Shown here piece by piece: positions 1-11,260 of a stretch of 64,000 bases of DNA. Below the pieces are notes generated by a model. It saw nothing but the letters and a program-made list of their open reading frames with translations. It was not told where the DNA came from and ran no database searches. The position numbers and the translations under genes are program-made. Numbering within the stretch: the stretch's first letter is position 1; each line of letters begins with the position of its first letter. The stretch comes from Ashinkailepas kermadecensis (lineage: Eukaryota > Arthropoda > Thecostraca > Neolepadidae), in NCBI GenBank assembly GCA_034440615.1, contig JAOTOM010005098.1:521001-585000 (forward strand). Direction: 5' to 3'.

Positions 1-176
1 GCGGGGCGGCGGGGGCAGCGTGGGCGGCGGGGCGGCGGGGCGGCGGGGCGGCGGGGCGGCGGGGCAGCGGGGCAGCGGGGCGGCGGGGCGGCGGGGCGGC
101 GGGGCAGCGGGGCAGCGGGGCGGCGGGGCGGCGGGGCGGCGGGCGGCGGGGCGGCGGGGCAGCGGGGCGGCTCGGC
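1..176. repeat. GC-rich 8-bp tandem repeat (GGGGCGGC/GGGGCAGC)
   Basis: The window opens inside an array of 8-bp units, GGGGCGGC with a GGGGCAGC variant, so the true start lies outside the window. The regular G-runs on the plus strand could support G-quadruplexes (inference). A Gly/Arg-rich open frame crosses it only because the unit lacks stops. It ends abruptly into AT-balanced sequence near 176. Confidence 0.9.
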
Positions 177-555
177 AGCCACGTGACGGTCTCAATTATT
201 TTTATTGTTTCCTAATGTCGACCCCTGTTTCGTATGCAGCAGCCTATCCTATTTGGCTACACGCACTATTACAGGTTCGATTGATTTGGGGCTTTCCCAT
301 CGCCAGCTATTCAAAAGTTAGGACAGCCAGCTTAGGAATGCCTCAGGATGCTAATACATATGTCATTTGTCTGCTTGTTCAACACAGATCGTTTCATCCT
401 GTTTTTTGTCTTTTTGTTTGCAGATAGGCCACCACCAGTTATTAGTAGAAGTAGCCCCAGGAGCACCTCAGCTAGGTAGCCAGCTAGTAACACCAAGGAG
501 CTCCTGGGGCCACAAAGTGAAATGTGTTATGAGGGGGAAAATGGAGAAGTTGGAT
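177..555. other. Single-copy-looking spacer
   Basis: About 380 bases of mixed composition between the GC array and a CA-rich tract. I see no recognisable gene, tRNA or transposon terminus. Short open frames run into the flanking repeats and carry no familiar motif. Confidence 0.5.
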
Positions 556-735
556 CATGTACATACACATGCACAAGCACACAAACCTGCCTATGCCCAC
601 ACATGAAACATGTACACCTACACATATTTCACATACATAGACACATGTGTACTCACATATCTATACAAATATACATACATACACATGTACTAACATGCAC
701 ATACATAAACATACACACATGCACACATTTTGCAG
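556..735. repeat. Degenerate CA/TA-rich microsatellite-like tract
   Basis: Loose repetition of ACATACACATG-like words (ACATAC, CACATG, ACACAT) without a fixed period. This is typical of an old interrupted (CA)n/(TA)n microsatellite. His/Thr-rich frames across it are artefacts of composition. Confidence 0.7.
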
Positions 736-2035
736 TGTGCAAATGATCAAGGTTAATTTTGATCACCAGTTAATTTGTGATATATGAGCTAATGAAATGA
801 ACTCTGATAACTTTTTTTATATCTTGTTTCTTAATAGGCACAATTGACAATCAATACACACTGAAGACACAATTTCCTAAGTTCTCTGAGACCGCACGCC
901 AGGGCGCCGTCGATGGCCATTTGAGTATATAAAATGGGCCTGGCCGTTCTTGAGATAAGCACGGGGGATAATATTCCATCCCGCCGGTGAATGGTGGCGG
1001 CTGGCGAGACAGGTCAGTGCTGGGTTAAGCCCCATTTCCCCGTTTTGTCCCGCTGGACTGGTCATGTTGAACAATAAATAGTGTACAGGTTGTATATGAC
1101 GAAATGTACTGAGATATATTGTACAAAATTTACTGAAAGATATTGTTCACCTTGACTGCTTGATGTTGAAGCCATGCGGAGGCTGCATATGACGAAATTC
1201 ACTGAGAGACTGCAGGGCGCAGGCGATGCCATTTATCCAACTTCTAAAGACCGAAATTAAGTTCGAAAAAAGGAAGAAGGAAGTTATGTTGATGTGTTTG
1301 TTCAGCTTCCTTTACTTTACGGTAGTGGTACGCTAACAATTCTATTGTTTTCTCAATGCTATGGAGTGTGTTTTGGTTGTGTTTTTTTTGGCGGGGGGAC
1401 GGGGTTATATTTGCAGAGCTATTTGATACAATTTCTTATGCGAACCAAAGTTTTTCCCTTCCAACCTATTTTCTCCTCCCAAACTGGTCAACGAAATCGG
1501 AACAAATGTATTCGGATATGTGGGATTTAAACCCCATTAACTTGATCGGGTGTGTGGTACGCACACGCCCTTCGGTTGTTCGGATGTGTGGAGTGTGCGC
1601 ACCATTAGTTTCTAATTATATTCGGGTGATTCTTGGACCTCCCTTCCCCAACCACTATCCTTAAAAAGGGATATTTCCATAGCCACATCGGTCACATATT
1701 ATCGTGGGACGTATTCACCTCCCATGCTGTGCTTCCACCAAATAGTTCCAAATGGCTTCCAGGGGAAATACGATCAGCGGGATCCCCTTCGCTATTTGCG
1801 CAATCTAGACGATAATTCGTGCACGCGCAGTTTAACGCACTGAACAACAAGGACGATGGCTGGTATTTAGAAAACAAAACAAGGAATTTGCCGATCCTGA
1901 TGCTAACTAGAGTCAGGACTAGCAAATGAACTCGCAAATAGGTATGCGGCTTATTCAGAATGTTTACTGATGCTGGCAGCAAGTTCTAGCGGAATTCATA
2001 GCTGTTGCTACGTATTGACAAGGGTTCATCATTTC
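736..2035. other. No recognisable gene
   Basis: About 1.3 kb of mixed sequence. A short diverged duplication around 1094-1215 shares the words TGACGAAAT and CTGAGA. Open frames of 60-100 codons occur on both strands with no motif I recognise and no convincing exon structure. Confidence 0.4.
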
Positions 2036-2037
2036 GG

Positions 2038-2225
2038 ATGTTGACGTTTCTGCTTCAGCTTCTCCGTGCCGATCCTTCTGCTGAGTGTACTGCGTGTGGA
2101 CGCTTCTGCCTCAGCTTCTTATCCGAGCCGATCCGTCTGCTAAGTGTACTGCGTGTTGACGCTTCTGTTTCAGCTTCTTCCCCGTTCCGATCCTTCGGCT
2201 CAGGTACTGCGTGTTGACGCTTCTG
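2038..2225. repeat. ~58-bp tandem repeat, 3+ copies
   Basis: Units start near 2040, 2096, 2155 and 2213, giving a 56-59 bp spacing. Each has a GTTGACGCTTCTG-like start, a CAGCTTCTTCC-like middle, then CCGATCCKTCTGCT and GTGTACTGCGT. The fourth copy is partial. No coding role is evident. Confidence 0.85.
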
Positions 2226-2635
2226 CAATACGCTGCTCGTCGGCTGATATCAATGGGTGACAGTTCCGTTTCCGATGAGAAAATGTCCACACCGTTTGGT
2301 AGTTTATCTATTGGCTTTATGCTTGCAACACTGTTGGGTGGCCGAATTGAGACATCCGCCAAAATTCGAATACAATTTGCAGAAATTATTCCCCATATGG
2401 TAGCCTCAATAGGCATTCCACATCGGTTGCAAAAACAGTATCGCTGCTCAGCGCCGTTTTCTCCTGCTATTTAGGGAAAGCCGCAGGCGAGAGGGCGATA
2501 TTTCATCTATCCCTGGCCAACAGCGGATTTGGATCGTCCGCCTCTACTTTACATGACAAACTAAATAAATATCCCAAATCGGAGATTTGTACATGGCGGT
2601 AGATCTAGTAAACTACCGACCTGCTTCGCTGGCCA
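2226..2635. other. No recognisable gene
   Basis: About 400 bases of ordinary composition between two tandem arrays. An 87-codon frame (2211-2474, plus) and a 101-codon minus frame overlap each other here. Neither has a recognisable domain. Confidence 0.4.
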
Positions 2636-4165
2636 TATCCATCAGCTGGTCATTGCCTCATCCATCAGCCAGACAACACCTCATCCATCAGCTGGCCATG
2701 GCCTCATCCGTCAGCTGGCCATGGCCTCATCCGTCAGCTGGCCATGGCCTCATCCGTCAGCTGGCCATCCATCTCATCCATCAGTCATGGCCTCATCCGT
2801 CAGTCGGCCAACACCTCATCCATGAGCTGGCCATGGCCTCATCCGTCAGCTGGCCATGGCCTCATCCATCAGCTGGTTATAGCTCTCATGTGGCCTCATC
2901 CGTCAGCTGGCCATGGCCTCATCCATCAACTATGGCTCATCCGACAACTGGCCATGGCCTCATCCATCAGCTGGCCATGGCCTCATCCGTCAGTCGGCCA
3001 TCACCTCATCCATCAGCTGGCCATGGCCTCATCCATCAGCTGGCCATGGCCTCATCCATCAGCTGGCCATGGCCTCATCCATCAGCTGGCCATGGCCTCA
3101 TCCGTCAGCTGGCCATGGCCTCATCCATCAGCTGGCCATGGCCTCATCCGTCAGTTGGCCATGGCCTCATCCATCAGCTAGCCATGGCCTCATCCGTCAG
3201 TCGGCCATCACCTCATCCATCAGCTGGTTATAGCCTCATCCATCAGCTGGCCATGGCCTCATCCATCAGCTGGCCATGGCCTCATCCGTCAGCTCGGCCA
3301 TACCTCATCCATCAGCTGGTTATAGCCTCATCCGTCAGCTGGCCATGGCCTCATCCATCAGCTGCCTGGCCTCATCGTATCGTGCCTCATCCGTCAGCTG
3401 GCCATGGCCTCATCCGTCAGCTGGCCATGGCCTCATCCGTCAGCTGGCCATGGCCTCATCCATCAGCTGGTTATGGCCTCATCCGTCAGCTGGCCATGGC
3501 CTCATCCATCAGCTGGCCATGGCCTCATCCGTCAGCTGGCCATGGCCTATCCTCATCTGGCCTCTCTCGTCAGTGGCCTCCTCATCCATCAGCTGGCCAT
3601 GGCCTCATCCATCAGCTGGCCATGGCCTCATCCGTCAGTTGGCCATGACCTCATCCATCAGCCGGACAACACTCACCCATCAGCTGACCATCACCTCACC
3701 CATCAGCTGGCCATGACTGCACCCGACAGCTGTCCATGGCCTCATCCATCAGCTGACCATCACCTCATCCATCAGCTGGCCATGGCCTCATCCATCAGCT
3801 GGCCATGGCCTCATCCATCAGCTGGCCATGGCCTCATCCGTCAGCTGGCCATGGCCTCATCCGTCAGCCGGACAATACCTCATCCATCAGCCGGACAACA
3901 CCTCACCCATCAGCAGACCATCACCTCACCCATCAGCTGGCCATGACCTCACCCGACAGCTGTCCATGGCCTCACGTCCATGACGGTTGTTCCTAAACTT
4001 CCCCGTCAGTTGGCCATGGTCTCACTCTGGCTCGGAGTCAGCTGACCATGACGTCACCCGTCAGCTGTCTATGACCTTACCCGGCAGCTGGCTGTGGTCT
4101 CAGCCGACGCTAACCATGACGTCACACGTCAGCTGTCAATGGCTTTACCTGACAGCCGCATTGCA
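2636..4165. repeat. 23-bp minisatellite (CAGCTGGCCATGG family)
   Basis: The unit is 23 bp: CAGCTGGCCATGG followed by CCTCATCCGT or CCTCATCCAT. There are about 60 copies with substitutions and occasional truncated units (around 2885, 3365 and 3550). Two palindromes, CAGCTG and GGCCATGGCC, recur in nearly every unit. Because 23 is not a multiple of 3 and the unit lacks plus-strand stops, all three plus frames stay open and give the same 23-residue peptide repeat, so these frames are not genes. From about 3640 the units drift toward GACCATCACCTCACC, leading toward the next array. Confidence 0.95.
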
Positions 4166-4379
4166 TTGCACTTCGCAGAATCAGGCACAATACACTTCTA
4201 CAAGTGGCTATCACTTGCGCTTATCAATCACAGTTCCAAAAAAGCTAATACCAACCAAACGTTACCCAAAACACAACACAGCATAAAAAGGGAAATGTAC
4301 ATGCAACTACGCCCCTGTCAACAACGGTGGAGACGATCTGCACCCTATGTTTTGATTGAATGTTTTGTCTCTGTGTCAG
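4166..4379. other. Spacer between two related arrays
   Basis: About 200 bases of non-repetitive sequence separate the 23-bp and 44-bp arrays. The repeats on either side share CAGCTGAC and CTCACCTGACAG words, so this may be an insertion into one ancestral array (inference). Confidence 0.45.
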
Positions 4380-5395
4380 CAGTTGGTGTCTGACCTCACC
4401 TGACAACCCGTCTCCGTATCAGCAGCTGACAGTCTGACCTCACCTGACCTCAGCTGACGGTCTGACCTCACCTGACGGCCTGTCTCTGTATCAGCAGCTG
4501 ACAGTCTGACATCACCTGACCTCAGCTGACAGTCTGACCTCACCTGACGACCTGTCTCTGTATCAGTAGCTCACAGTCTGAACTCACCTGACAACCTGTC
4601 TCTGTATCATCAGCTGACCGTTACCTCACCTAACAACCTGTCTCTGGATCAGCAGCTGATAGTCTGACCTCACCTGACGGCCTGTCTCTGTATCAGCAGC
4701 TCACAGTCTGACCTCACCTGACAACCTGTCTCTGTATCATCAGCTGAGAGTCTGACCTCACCTGACAACCTGTCTCTGTATCATCAGCTGGCAGTCTGAC
4801 CTCACCTGACGGCCTGTCTCTGGATCAGCAGCTGACGGTCTGACCTCACCTGACCTCAGCTGACAGCCTGTCTCTGGATCAGCAGCTGGCAGTCTGACCT
4901 CACCTGACAGCCTGTCTCTGTATCAGCAGCTGACCGTCTGACCTCACATGACAGCCTGTCTCTGGATCAGCAGCTGGCAGTCTGACCTCAGCTGGCAGTT
5001 TGACCTCACCTGACAGCCTGTCTCTGGATCAGCAGCTGACGGTCTGACCTCACCTGACAGCCTGTCTCTGGATCAGCAGCTGACGGTATGACCTCACCTG
5101 ACAGCCTGTCTCTGGATCAGCAGCTGACGGTATGACCTCACCCGACAGCCAGTCTCTGGATCAGCAGCTGACGGTATGACCTCACCCAACAGCCTGTCTC
5201 TGTATCAGCAGCTGACCGTCTGGCCTCACATGACAACCTGTCTCTGAATCAGCAGCTGACGGTCTGACCTCACCTGACCTCAGCTGACAGCCTGTCTCTG
5301 TATCAGCAGCTGACCGTCACCTCACCTGACAGCCTGTCTCTGAATCAGCAGCTGAGAGTCTGACCTCACCTGACAACCTGTCTCTGTATCAGCAT
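4380..5395. repeat. 44-bp minisatellite built from two ~22-bp halves
   Basis: The unit is 44 bp. One half begins CAGCTGACGGTCTGACC and ends TCACC. The other begins TGACAGCCTGTCTCTG and ends in GATCAG or TATCAG. There are about 23 copies, some with extra or missing half-units (for example near 4440, 4850 and 4990). Half-units resemble late units of the preceding 23-bp array. Confidence 0.93.
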
Positions 5396-5928
5396 AGTAT
5401 CCCGGACCGAACCGGTCGCACGAGAAGGACGTCTGTGGCACGCTGGAGAGACTTGTGTATATGCCTGCGAAAGATATGCTGTAAGCTGACATGTTTGGTA
5501 TAGACGAACACATTCACAAATAACTGTTGGGGTCGAACTCAGGCTTGAACCTTATTCGATGCAAACGCTCCGCATTCGTTCCATCACTGGTCACATGGTT
5601 CTAAATCGACACTTGCTGTGTCGTTCTTGCGATTCAGTGCATCTCATACATAGCTATGCTATTGCGCAAATCTCCATTATTCTGCATTGGGAAACTGTTT
5701 GTAAATCCTGCTATTTATTGACCCGCTCATCTGCAAGGCCACACAGTGCCATCAATCACCACAGCCTAAGTCGGTGTGCCGCAGAAGCCGAAAGCGTGTA
5801 GTTAGCTAACCTCCGACTCGCCGACCTCCCGATCCCTACACTCGGCTCGTGAGCGCTCAGTTCCTGTTGTTGACAGCCCTGCTGCTGACGCTTGACTCAG
5901 TCGATTCCAGTGGGGGGAATGAAGTGGC
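5396..5928. other. No recognisable gene
   Basis: About 530 bases with no array. A B-box-like GGGTCGAACTC word occurs near 5530, but there is no matching A box or cloverleaf, so I do not call a tRNA. Confidence 0.4.
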
Positions 5929-6024
5929 CAGGGACAGCACGATGGGTCAGGGACGGATCCAGGAACTGTCATGATGGGTCAGGGACAGCACGATGGGTCA
6001 GGGACGGATCCAGGAACTGTCATG
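5929..6024. repeat. 51-bp tandem duplication
   Basis: Two near-identical copies, 5929-5979 and 5980-6024. Each contains CAGGGACAGCACGATGGG, then CAGGGACGGATCCAGG and AACTGTCAT. The internal words CAGGGACAGC and CAGGGACGGATCC suggest an older half-unit duplication. Confidence 0.9.
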
Positions 6025-6475
6025 GATGCACTTGTCTGGAAGGGCGCCTTCTGCTGAAAATCCGTTCAGCGGGGGGGGGTGGGGTGGGGGAGGGGTAGGA
6101 GGTAGTGCACTCGAACACACTGAAGTGGCACATTTTCCTTCCAAGGGGCACCTATTCCTCCCCGAGGGGCCCCTCGGGCTGAAAATAAATCCATTGGGGG
6201 CACTCGAGTATTCTCGTAGGAGCGCCTTTTTCCCGACTGGATGGGCGCCACCCTTCAAAGGGGCACATGCCCCCAGTGCCCCCTCTGTATCAGCCCATGC
6301 GATAGGTGTCTGAGGATCGCGCTTGATTATCATATTCTCGAGCACACGAAGTGTATCGATTCCAGGTGGAACATGAATAACCAACATAATGCCTGGATCA
6401 GTTGGGTAACCCATGGCTTGACGAAGGTCTTCGTACAGTGATCAGATCACATTGCGCATCATACCAGACGTATGA
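6025..6475. other. Spacer with G-rich tract
   Basis: Contains a G-rich run near 6070-6100 and several GGGGC/GCCCC words that look like decayed transposon ends. The open frames on both strands overlap and have no recognised domain. Confidence 0.35.
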
Positions 6476-7545
6476 TTCTAGGACAAATGTACGTAAGGGC
6501 AATTGTACGTATGGCAGATGTACGTAAGCAAATGTACGTAAGCAAGTGTACGCATGCGCGAAAGTACGTATGGCAGATGTACGTAAGCGCAGATGTACGA
6601 AAGCGCTGAAGTACTATGGCAAATGTACGTATGGCAGATGTACGCAAGAGCAAATGTACGTATGGAAAAGGTACGTAAGTAAATGTACGTAAGCGCAAAT
6701 GTACGTATGGGCAAATGTACGTACGCACAAATGCGCGTAGGTGCAAATGCATGCATGTGTTAATGTGTGTAATTGCAAATGTACGTAAGCGCAAAAGTAT
6801 GTCAGCGCAAACGTATATGCGCACAAGTGCACGTAAGTGCAGAAGTACGTGAAGGCAAATGCACGTATGATAGATATACGCTAGTACAAATGTACGTACA
6901 TATACGTACATGCTAGTGGAAATGTACGCAGCCAAATGTATGGGTTTCAAATGCACGTGTTTCAAAAGTACGTCTTTCAAAAGTATGTGTTTCAAAAGTA
7001 CGTGTTTCAAATGTACGTGTTTCAAATGTACATGTTTCGAATATACGTTTTCAAATGGACGCGTTTAAAATGCATGTAATCAAATGTACGTATGCACAAA
7101 AATAAGTATGGCAAACGTTCGTAAGCACAGATATGCATGAGCACAAAAGTACACAAGACAAATGTACTCATGGTAAATGTACGCAAGAGCAAATGTACGC
7201 GTGACGCATTTATCTAACCAACTGTACACATACGCAAAGGTACGTATGTGTAAATGTACGCATATTGGCACATACGCACATTTGCTCTTACATACTTTTA
7301 CGTTTACTTACATTTTTGCACATGTGCGTTTGCGCTTACGTACTTTTGAGCTTACGTACACTTGCGCTAACGTACATTTGCGCTTACTTACAATTGCGCA
7401 TACGTTGCGCATACGTACATTTGCGCATAAGTACTTTTACGTTTACGTGCAATCGCCATACGTACATCTGCGCTTTCGTAGATTTGCTTGTGTACATTTG
7501 AGTACGTACATCTACGATGAGTACATTTGCTTGACGTACATTTGT
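6476..7545. repeat. 15-16-bp minisatellite arranged as two opposing arrays
   Basis: From 6476 to about 7210 the plus strand repeats GCAAATGTACGTAAGC-like units. From about 7255 to 7545 it repeats the reverse complement, GCTTACGTACATTTGC. A subfamily with TTTCAAATGTACGTG occupies about 6935-7060. Many units contain the palindromes GTAC or TACGTA. The two halves (about 735 and 290 bp) form a large imperfect inverted repeat with its switch point near 7215-7265. Thr/Tyr/Ala-rich frames here come from the repeat. Confidence 0.9.
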
Positions 7546-9017
7546 CCAGTTACCCAGATATACTGGTGATGCATCCGCGCTTCATTTACAAGCTGCATGG
7601 TATTCACAAAAACGTCCAGTATTAACAGGTGGCGATGAGAATACCCGACTGCATTACGCCTTTATCGGGTGTTCCTGACAACTGCAAGTCCCCAAATATT
7701 GGTTTCTTTGTGGTGATAATCCGTGGTGTGATTTTAACTGCGAACGTGCGGGAGCAGCAGCATTTATCAACTCCAAATATTCACATTTATCACTTAAACT
7801 AAAGCCATTTGCATGAACTGAGCTACATAATGACAAGGCAAACACTGTTCTCACACAATCAAAGCAGCACTGATGTTGCATGACATATTCCAGAATGCAG
7901 AATACGAGTGTTGGATAAATTTATTCTGCAATCCTTTCTGGCATCCTCCAGTCAGACGTTTCAATTATCTTATGTTTTTTTTAATTATTACAATTGGCCC
8001 TCACGGTTTATGTTAAGAAGCATGTTCGACATCTCTACATTGAAAACTGCAAGGTACATCTTGATAATAGTGCCTTTGAAACCTAGGTTTTCCCACTTCA
8101 ATTGGCAGTCATTCGAGCAAATAACTGTCCTTGCGTTACGTTCCTCTGCTTTGGTTTGATTGAATCACTTTGTCAGCGAGATTTTCAGATGTTGATCTTG
8201 GTCGCCATGATTATTATCATCAACCAAGTTGCGCTTATTATCAAGAGCGAAAGAAAACTAGGTCTCTGCAGGGCATCCATTGCAATTAAGCAAGCGACGG
8301 CATGAGAAACACTCATGGTATTTTAATTGCCGTGGAAATAACTTTCTAAACTTGTGCTGAAAAAGGACTTTTGCCGTTTCGTTCTAAACAGTATTTGCAC
8401 GAGACCGAAGGTCTCGTGCAATGTGTTTTTAGAATTAGACACCAAGATTCCCTTCCCACCACCGCATAGTAACACATATTGCCGCATGTAACCTATCTAC
8501 ATCTGCATGATTGTATTATATGCTACCATACCTTTAGCAAATAACTCACCTTGTCAGATTATTAATACCATCCCCAAAACACCCTGGGCTTACCGTGAAG
8601 TTGATCTGAAGCAGGCACAGGACTCACCTGAGGTGGTCTGGCGCAGCACCTGTAAGCAGTGATAGGGTTATACACCTGTCACGATGAGGTGCATACTTCA
8701 GCCCATCTGATTCACTCAAAACATGAAATCAGCTCACATTTGCGGTGGGAAGATGCCACATTTCACATGCTCGTTAGGATCTGACGCCATTGCCTCAGTT
8801 CAGCCAACTGAAGTTTTCAGTTCAGCCGGTGCTCAGCTTCCTGTTCTACCCAGCAGCGATGCTGCCGGGCTTATGTCGAAACGCCAATGTCATGCATCGC
8901 CAGCTGTCCTCCTGTCGTGTCGTGCGCAGAAACTGAGTCGCTCAACCACTCAACCAATCAGCATCCACATTTACCATGGCCTCACGTGTGCCGTCAGCCG
9001 CTCTCGAAAACCGCGCA
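7546..9017. other. No recognisable gene
   Basis: About 1.5 kb of mostly AT-rich, non-repetitive sequence. A short self-complementary GAGACCGAAGGTCTC lies near 8401. The open frames are short and unrecognised. Confidence 0.4.
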
Positions 9018-9060
9018 TCACAACAGCAGCAACAGCAGCAACAGCAGCAACAACAGCAGT
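9018..9060. repeat. CAG/CAA trinucleotide microsatellite
   Basis: A short interrupted run of CAGCAA triplets (ACAGCAGCAACAGCAGCAAC and following). In one plus frame it reads Ala/Thr, in another Ser/Asn. Such tracts occur in genes and in intergenic DNA. No surrounding exon is evident. Confidence 0.8.
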
Positions 9061-9282
9061 CCGCGAATCACGGCATGCTGTTTACCTTCAGCGGCTTGTG
9101 ATTGCCATCACGTCAGCGGCTTCCTCCTCGTTGGCACATGACGTCCAACGACAACAACAATCAACAAATCCCCGCACACTAATTCACATGCAAGCCGCAC
9201 CTCACCGTGCTCTCGCTCAGCCGGTCACGCACTGCAGGCTTCTGAATGAACGCACGCAGCGCCCAGTGTGCATCGCCACTGT

Positions 9283-10225
9283 GGCGACACTATCATGGCA
9301 CTACCACGAAAGTATCATGACACTACCACGATACTATCATGTCACTACCACGACACTATCACGACACCTCCACCACACTACCATGACAGTACCACGATAC
9401 CGCGACACTGTCATGACACTACCACGACACTATCATAACATTATCACAATAACATCACGATACTACCACGACATTATCATGACACTATCACGACACTATC
9501 ATGATACTACCATGACACTACTACGACAATATCATGGCACTATCGCGACACTATCATGACACTACCACGACACTATCGTGGCATTACCACGACACTATCA
9601 TTATACTGCCACGGCACTATCATGGCACTACCACGATATCATCATGACACTACCACAACATTATCATGACATCATCACATCATCGTGGCACTACCACGAC
9701 ACCATCATGACACTACCATGACACTAGCATGATGCTACCGCGACACCACCATGCCACTGCCGCGACACTATCATGACACTACCACAGCACAATCATGACA
9801 CTACTGCGACATTATCATGACACTACCGCGACGCTATCATGACACAACCACGGTAATGTCATGACACTACCGCGACACTATCATGCCACCACCGCGACAT
9901 TATCATGGCACTATCATGACACTACCGCGGTACTATCATGATACTACCACGACACTATCATGACACTATCATGACACTACCGCGACTCTATCATGGCACT
10001 ACCGCAACACTATCATGACACTACCGCGACACTGTGACGACACTACCGCGACACTGTCATGACACTACCACGACACTAACGCGACACTATCATGACACTA
10101 CCGCGACACTATTATGACACTACCACGACACTGTCATGACACTACCGCGAAACCATCATGACACTACCGCGAAACCATCATGACACTACCGCGACACTAC
10201 CATGACACTATGACGACACGTCATG
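9283..10225. repeat. 11-bp / 22-bp minisatellite (ACTATCATGAC / ACTACCRCGAC)
   Basis: Two 11-bp monomers, ACTATCATGAC and ACTACCGCGAC (or ACTACCACGAC), tend to alternate and give a 22-bp dimer. There are about 85 monomers. Order is irregular before about 9700 and more regular after it. The first monomer carries the palindrome TCATGA. The 278-codon frame that ends in this array at 9559 is not credible as a gene. Confidence 0.93.
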
Positions 10226-10418
10226 ACACCAGACTACGACAGAGGAGCGATGCAGCTCCAGGTGTGGCCACTGTGCGTTTCCGATCGGCTGCTGCCGTAA
10301 CTCTTGATGCTTGTGATAATAGTTTTTGCCGAATTCCTCGGGGCGGACTCTGACAGCATTCTGACAGTTGTATGCATTGGTAGGACCTATTTTATGACTT
10401 GACGCCACTTTTGAACAC
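10226..10418. other. Spacer
   Basis: About 190 bases with no recognisable feature between the 11-bp array and a short duplicated palindromic region. Confidence 0.4.
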
Positions 10419-10520
10419 TCCGAGTATGCTGCTTGAATGTTATACTTACCACGTACCACTGTACCACGTACCACGTACCACGTACACTCCGAGTATGCTG
10501 CTTACCACGTATACGTGGTA
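10419..10520. repeat. Duplicated ACTCCGAGTATGCTGCTT block with TACCACG repeats and 18-bp palindrome
   Basis: ACTCCGAGTATGCTGCTT occurs near 10419 and again near 10486. Between the copies is a short run of (TACCACG)n. The second copy ends in a perfect 18-bp palindrome, TACCACGTATACGTGGTA, at 10503-10520, which appears to combine a TACCACG unit with its own reverse complement. Confidence 0.85.
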
Positions 10521-10689
10521 TTATTATGCTTGAATAGTGAGCTGGAGTTTCGTCATCAAAGCAGGTGGAACAGCTTTTTCGGTTGGTGATTTGTGTGCGT
10601 ACTTAAAAAGGACGAAATATGTCATACTCTGACAGTCAAGCAGCTTGGCCAAAACAAAACTACCGACGAACTAAGATGCCCCGAAGTAT

Positions 10690-11260
10690 ATCTACGGTTT
10701 TTGGATGGTACGAAAACGGGGAAGATTTCTGCAAGCCCAAGAGTGAAACGCGCGCATCAGCTTGTCATCAATCCTGCCGCCACAGAGGTCAGGGATGTGT
10801 GGGGCAGAACCAATGCCAACCATCAGCCCGAAGAGCGTTGCACGCAACATCCTATCGCGCTTGCCTCCAGCGCCTTCGCTCTTCGCGTTCGGCGCGAGCC
10901 GACCAGAACGGCGTGTTCGGTTACACGAGCGTCGCGGCGACGCGAGTCTACCACCGACGACAAAACCGCCAGCGCCAGCGAGCCGGCCGCAAATTCGCCA
11001 CCTCGGCACCTCGGTGGTGGTTCGGTGCCCCCCGGCTCACTGCTGTGAACGGGCGGCGGCCGGCCGCGCAATCGTCACGTCACACTGCGCCGCGGCACGA
11101 CCTCTGGGATGCGCAGCCGGCGTAATTGGCACAGGGCACGGAGCCGCCTGCACGCGCGCCAGCGGTCACGTAGTTAACCCACACACAATTGAATCGCCTT
11201 TAACCTGTGCCGGCGGTTTGCGACACGCGGCCGTTACACGTGACGCGCTTGTATGCTGAG
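10690..11260. other. CpG-rich block, unrecognised open frames
   Basis: Markedly richer in CG dinucleotides than the AT-rich DNA on either side. Open frames overlap on both strands (for example plus 10619-11125 and 10762-11259, minus 10692-11009), as expected from low stop density in GC-rich DNA. None has a domain I recognise. It could be a promoter or first-exon CpG island, but no TATA, initiator or splice arrangement is decisive. Confidence 0.35.

Noticed and set aside
2587..3946. Plus-strand frames with a 23-residue repeat (353 codons and shorter)
   Set aside because: All three frames give the same peptide, which is the signature of a 23-bp tandem array.
5520..5545. B-box-like GGGTCGAACTC as a tRNA gene
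   Set aside because: No A box at the right distance and no cloverleaf.
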